DNA of 9,734 bases from Chlamydiota bacterium (GTDB lineage Bacteria; Chlamydiota; Chlamydiia; Chlamydiales; Simkaniaceae). The notes beneath the pieces are model-generated. The model was not told the origin of the DNA and searched no databases. It saw only the letters and a program-made list of their open reading frames with translations. The position numbers and the translations under genes are program-made. Shown here one piece after another: positions 7,503 through 9,734 of the stretch (positions are counted from its first letter, which is position 1; each line of letters opens with the position of its first letter). Where the stretch lies: assembly GCA_029556005.1 (NCBI GenBank), contig JAKQGT010000273.1, forward strand, positions 1 to 9,734, read 5' to 3'.

Positions 7503-7977
7503 AACAGAAACTGTATTGGGATTCCTTCATCAGCCACAAGCATGTGAACTTTGATTCCCAAAAAATAACTTTTTTTGGACACGGTGTAACCATGAAAACA
7601 TTTCTTTGTAAACAGCTTGCAACGAAAAATCTTATTATTTTGACAGACTGCTACAGGAAAACTATCTACAATCAATCTTTTAATGTTAGGAGTTTTTAAG
7701 ATAGACTGACAAATCAAGAACATGACTTGCCAAATGATAGAAGGGATCTGGTGAATCCTCCTTACTAAACGAGTCGGCTGATCAAGTGGTTAAAATACCG
7801 ATGGTATGCAATCACTCTGCGGGTGATTGCATAGTTACATCTGTAGTAGAGGGCAGAAATCATCACAAACGTGATGATTTCTGCATGAGTCATTAAAGAT
7901 CTTGGGTCATCGGCACAAGAAACAGCACGAACAACACAATCGGCTAAGCAATAAATAAAAATCGCTTCTTCTTCCAT
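7466..7977 (-). pseudogene. IS982-family transposase remnant, frameshifted and truncated
   Basis: This is the N-terminal half of an IS982-type DDE transposase. It starts at ATG 7977 with a good Shine-Dalgarno (AGGAG, 7983-7987, 5 nt spacing): MEEEAIFIYCLADCVVRA, then MTHAEIITFVMISALYYRCNY and RRVIAYHRYFNHLIS. That frame hits a stop at 7767-7765. The homologous reading resumes in another frame as TRLVRRIHQIPSIIWQV, consistent with loss of one base near 7775. It continues through IVDSFPVAVCQNNKIFRC (first catalytic Asp of the DDE triad) and KKSYFLGIKVHMLVADEGIPIQFLF. Similarity then stops at 7503, exactly at the palindrome, and the last residues before the TAG at 7466 come from the repeat. Family members are about 290 residues; roughly 155 are left, without the second Asp and the Glu. 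It cannot be active. Confidence 0.87.
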
Positions 7978-8048
7978 ATTTTCTCCTAGGAAATTAAAAG
8001 AAAATATTCAAAGCGATGTTCCCTTTATCATCCACATAAATAGGCAAT

Positions 8049-8109
8049 ATTTTTGGGACTGAAGCTTAAGCATCTCTACAGAGCTGCCCTTCACTTCAGC
8101 CCCAAAAAT
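8049..8109. repeat. Hairpin with 16-bp arms near the transposase remnant
   Basis: ATTTTTGGGACTGAAG (8049-8064) is inverted at 8094-8109 with 15 of 16 matches, spacer 29 nt. It lies 72 bp upstream of the transposase start and downstream of the first RING gene. It could be a transcription stop for the RING gene, or the edge of an old insertion. There is no terminal T-run outside the stem. The stretch 7978-8193 otherwise shows no gene. Confidence 0.55.
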
Positions 8110-8114
8110 CTTAC

Positions 8115-8148
8115 CTACTTATGCAGCGCTAAAGAGAAAAATAAGTAG
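8115..8148. repeat. Short hairpin downstream of the first RING gene
   Basis: CTACTTAT (8115-8122) and ATAAGTAG (8141-8148) form an 8-bp perfect stem with an 18-nt loop that contains GCAGCGCTAAAG, similar to the inner core of the larger palindromes (GGCTGCGCTAAAGC at 2282-2413). It may be a decayed relative of that family or a 3'-end structure for the RING transcript. Confidence 0.4.
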
Positions 8149-8193
8149 CACTTCGGGGTATTAGTTTCGAAGTTTGTATAAGCCTATCAGAAC

Positions 8194-8529
8194 TCAGAGA
8201 GGAAAAGAGCTCTTAGGAGTTGATGATTGTTGACTTCTTGGATCAGTGTTTTTACAGGGACAGTTTTCTGTTGGACACATCCAGCTACCATTCACTATTA
8301 AATGGAAAGGTATACTTAAGGGACGGGGGCGCTCTAAGGGTACTATAGGGGGGAGTATGGTTTGGATAAGGATTTTACAGATTTTACAATTTTTTTTATC
8401 CGTCCAATCCTCATAGCAAGGTTTACAAACTTGATGAAGACAGGGGTAGATGATCTTTAGATAATCTAGATTGGTTGATTGTGTACAGAAAGAGCAAGTA
8501 TTATCTAGTCTAACGGTCGTTGATGCCAT
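8194..8529 (-). CDS. Small RING-finger (C3HC4) protein 1, putative E3-ligase-like effector
   Basis: A 111-residue protein with a textbook RING-HC spacing at the N-terminus: Cys12-x2-Cys15-x14-Cys30-x-His32-x2-Cys35-x2-Cys38-x9-Cys48-x2-Cys51. The hydrophobic residue before the second Cys (Phe14) and a basic residue after the last (Lys52, linchpin position) fit ubiquitin-ligase RINGs, which bind two Zn2+ and recruit E2 enzymes. Bacteria lack ubiquitin, so a role inside a eukaryotic host is the natural inference, as for ubiquitin-related effectors of amoeba-associated chlamydiae; secretion itself cannot be seen here. The tail, about 60 residues, has a Pro-rich stretch and a second Cys group (C85-x4-C90-x-C92), with no similarity I recognise. 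It is a paralogue of the gene at 8987-9226: CYEDWT..KNCKICK and ILPP..PL are shared. The start is supported by AGGGA 5 nt before the ATG and a TATAAT further up. Separate transcription is likely. Confidence 0.82.
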   Translation of the reverse strand: MASTTVRLDNTCSFCTQSTNLDYLKIIYPCLHQVCKPCYEDWTDKKNCKICKILIQTILPPIVPLERPRPLSIPFHLIVNGSWMCPTENCPCKNTDPRSQQSSTPKSSFPL

Positions 8530-8552
8530 GGTTTTCCCTTAAAATTTTTTTG

Positions 8553-8579
8553 ATTATATTGTGATTTAGCCAGATACAA
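8553..8579 (-). promoter_or_regulatory. Candidate promoter of RING gene 1
   Basis: On the minus strand a perfect TATAAT (8558-8553) lies 23 nt before the ATG at 8529, with the Shine-Dalgarno AGGGA (8539-8535) between. A weak TTGTAT (8579-8574) is 15 nt upstream of it. The leader would be under about 20 nt. It sits between the gene and the 164-bp palindrome. The -10 is good and the -35 poor. Confidence 0.4.
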
Positions 8580-8585
8580 ATTGAA

Positions 8586-8749
8586 TATACCGGAATGGTT
8601 TCAAAAATTGGATTTTTGGCTGCACCAAAGCACCGCAATTTACCCATCATAAATGACCCAATATTATTAATATGGGGGCATTTATGATGGGTAAATTTCG
8701 AAAGCTTTCGCGCTTACTCAAAACCAATTTTTGAAACCATTTCGGCATA
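8586..8749. repeat. 164-bp palindromic element related to the TATACTC family
   Basis: Nearly the whole element folds on itself. The outer arms TATACCGGAATGGTTTCAAA (from 8586) match the inverse of the right end (to 8749) with two differences in the first 25 bases. The middle is less regular. An inner perfect 19-bp stem (8637-8655/8679-8697) closes on an AT-rich tip. The right half (catttatgat...gaaagctttcgcgct...caaaaccaa) aligns with the right half of the 2282-2413 element, but the outermost arm sequence is different in both arms together. It separates the two RING genes. The rest of 8530-8986 (AT-rich 8750-8820, and 8881-8986) shows no gene. Confidence 0.85.
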
Positions 8750-8820
8750 AATCAGTATTAGATTACAAATTTAACTATTAATTGTCTTTTATTTTAAGAA
8801 TAATCTTATCCAACCCAAGT

Positions 8821-8880
8821 TGAGACCGTTGCAAAAATGCTTTCATTCAGATGAATGGAATGACTTTTGCAATGGTCTCA
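8821..8880. repeat. 60-bp hairpin beginning TGAGACC, possible miniature IS or IS ends
   Basis: Two 29-base arms (8821-8849 and 8852-8880) match at 24 of 29 positions around a 2-nt loop. The ends are TGAGACC-N-TTGCAAAA. Ends of this look are found on some insertion sequences, so this may be a solo miniature element or the two fused ends of a deleted copy. It lies downstream of RING gene 2 on the transcribed strand and could also act as a 3'-end hairpin, though no T-run follows. Confidence 0.6.
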
Positions 8881-8986
8881 TATTGGCAAGGTTCAGGAAT
8901 ATACATAGCTCTGAGTATTTGCTGGTAATGACAAGAGGTGCAGACTATTGTTAAGGTGAAATCCTTTGCTGTTGATTTCTGGAATT

Positions 8987-9226
8987 CTATTCCTGTTTTT
9001 GCTCAGTCTTGTAGGCTGAAGCTTTACAGTAGTGTAGTGGTTGTAAAGGGGGGAGTATTCTTTCGACGTCCAATTTGCAGATTTTGCAGTTTTTACGTTC
9101 TGTCCAGTCTTCATAACATCTTGTGCAAATCTGATGGCTGCAAGGCTGGAGAATGTACTGGTTAGCACCCTTTGGCAGTTCACATACATGACAATTAGTG
9201 TCTCGAACAATAATTCTTAAAGACAT
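8987..9226 (-). CDS. Small RING-finger (C3HC4) protein 2
   Basis: A 79-residue protein that is essentially one RING-HC domain plus a short tail: Cys12-x2-Cys15-x13-Cys29-x-His31-x2-Cys34-x2-Cys37-x9-Cys47-x2-Cys50. All eight Zn2+ ligands are present, with Val14 before the second Cys and Lys51 at the linchpin position. It shares CYEDWT, KNCKICK and ILPP..PL with RING protein 1, so the two are paralogues. It lacks that protein's extra C-terminal Cys group and ends in a charged tail (KTEQKQE). It starts 9 nt after the stop of the amino-acid antiporter gene with a strong Shine-Dalgarno, so the two are probably co-transcribed. A ubiquitin-ligase-like function in a host cell is inference from the fold only. 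No secretion signal is recognisable. Confidence 0.82.
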   Translation of the reverse strand: MSLRIIVRDTNCHVCELPKGANQYILQPCSHQICTRCYEDWTERKNCKICKLDVERILPPLQPLHYCKASAYKTEQKQE

Positions 9227-9229
9227 AGA

Positions 9230-9234
9230 CCTCC
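9230..9234 (-). promoter_or_regulatory. Shine-Dalgarno of RING gene 2
   Basis: GGAGG lies 3 nt before the ATG at 9226 and immediately after the TAA (9238-9236) of the upstream antiporter gene. It is the strongest ribosome site near any start in the window and fixes this start. The close spacing favours translation right after termination of the upstream gene. Confidence 0.6.
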
Positions 9235-9235
9235 A

Positions 9236-9734
9236 TTAATCTTCGTCTTTGAAAGGAATCGGTTCGTTCCAACTCGGTTTTTTGAAGAGGAGGATAACGA
9301 ACGGGGCAGCGCAAAAAATCAGCATGCCGAAAACGAGGAAAAGCTCAAAAAATAGGAGATTACCCGTATCCAATTGCTCAGGGGGATAGAAGCCCAGGAT
9401 GATAGCAAAAACGGAGCTTAAAAGCCCCAGCCCAGCAACGAGCCACATCCCAAATTTCCCCCCGGGAATTCTATAAGTACGGGTGACATCGGGTTTTTTG
9501 TATCTCAGGATGATTCCCGCCGCAAACATCAGGATATACATCAGCAAGTAGAGCTGTGAGGCGAGGACCAGTAAGATCCAAAAGGAGCTGTTGACGTTTG
9601 GCATCAGGAGAAAGACAGTCGATAAAATGGTGATGATGATCCCTTGGCAAACCAGCATTCCTACGGGCATGTTGTGTTTATTGATTTTGTGGAGGATGGG
9701 GGGGAAATCTCCATCTTGCGCAGCGGCTAAGAGC
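9236..9734 (-). CDS. APC-family amino-acid permease/antiporter, 3' part (5' end outside window)
   Basis: These are the C-terminal ~165 residues of an amino-acid/polyamine/organocation transporter. The frame is open to the window edge (LLAAAQDGDFPPILHKINKHNMPVG), so the ATG at 9670 is internal. The block A-x-x-G-D-x-P-x-x-x-x-K-x-N-K-x-x-x-P is the conserved loop before the later membrane segments of glutamate:GABA-antiporter-type APC proteins. Four to five hydrophobic segments follow, then KKPDVTRTYRIPGGKFGMW, a loop typical of the family, and a short acidic cytoplasmic tail (PIPFKDED). Complete members have about 450-500 residues. It should exchange amino acids across the inner membrane; the substrate is not readable from this part. 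It lies 9 nt upstream of RING gene 2, likely in one transcript. Confidence 0.88.
   Translation of the reverse strand, partial: LLAAAQDGDFPPILHKINKHNMPVGMLVCQGIIITILSTVFLLMPNVNSSFWILLVLASQLYLLMYILMFAAGIILRYKKPDVTRTYRIPGGKFGMWLVAGLGLLSSVFAIILGFYPPEQLDTGNLLFFELFLVFGMLIFCAAPFVILLFKKPSWNEPIPFKDED

Noticed and set aside
2282..8749. CRISPR array
   Set aside because: The repeats are dispersed, of unequal length, and are long palindromes; there is no regular repeat-spacer pattern and no cas gene.
8893..9210. 105-codon open frame overlapping RING gene 2 on the same strand
   Set aside because: It reads the RING-coding DNA out of frame, has no recognisable motif, and lacks the strong ribosome site of the RING start.

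Overview
The window reads as a Gram-negative bacterial chromosome segment, most likely from an environmental member of the Chlamydiae (Parachlamydia/Waddlia/Simkania-like). This is inference, not proof. The support is a pair of genes for eukaryotic-type RING-finger proteins (ubiquitin-related effectors are known to be expanded in amoeba-associated chlamydiae), an amino-acid antiporter of the type used by host-dependent bacteria, an IS982-type transposase remnant, and a generally bacterial core gene set. No rRNA, tRNA or CRISPR array is visible.

Layout. (1) 1-1403 (+) is the 3' part of a GH63/MGH1-like glucosidase. It overlaps, tail to tail, an exported Rossmann-fold methyltransferase-like protein (1375-2076, -). 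(2) 2077-2413 is a stack of inverted repeats. The last one runs into the neighbouring gene and encodes its C-terminus. (3) 2346-6326 (-) is a compact three-gene operon: SAM methyltransferase, glmS, then a sodium:solute symporter-family protein. The spacing is 13 nt and then a 4-nt ATGA overlap. (4) 6424-7404 (+) is a CBS-MgtE-type divalent cation transporter gene broken by one in-frame TAA. (5) 7405-8193 holds a perfect 70-bp palindrome and the decayed 5' part of an IS982-family transposase gene (one frameshift, 3' end lost exactly at the palindrome). (6) 8194-9226 (-) carries two paralogous small RING-finger genes separated by a 164-bp palindromic element and a 60-bp hairpin. (7) 9236-9734 (-) is the 3' part of an APC-family amino-acid antiporter, 9 nt upstream of the second RING gene.

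How it works together. The glmS operon is housekeeping: it makes glucosamine-6-phosphate for UDP-GlcNAc, and a membrane transporter is translationally coupled to it. The 7.4-9.2 kb stretch looks like an accessory island: transposon debris, palindromes, and two putative host-directed ubiquitin-ligase-like proteins next to an amino-acid exchanger.

The most notable non-genic signal is a family of palindromic repeats with ends beginning TATAC (2282-2413, 6374-6405, 7433-7502, and the relative 8586-8749). They share a core but differ in arm sequence, and the arms change together so that the hairpin is kept. Three of them reach into, or directly abut, coding sequence.
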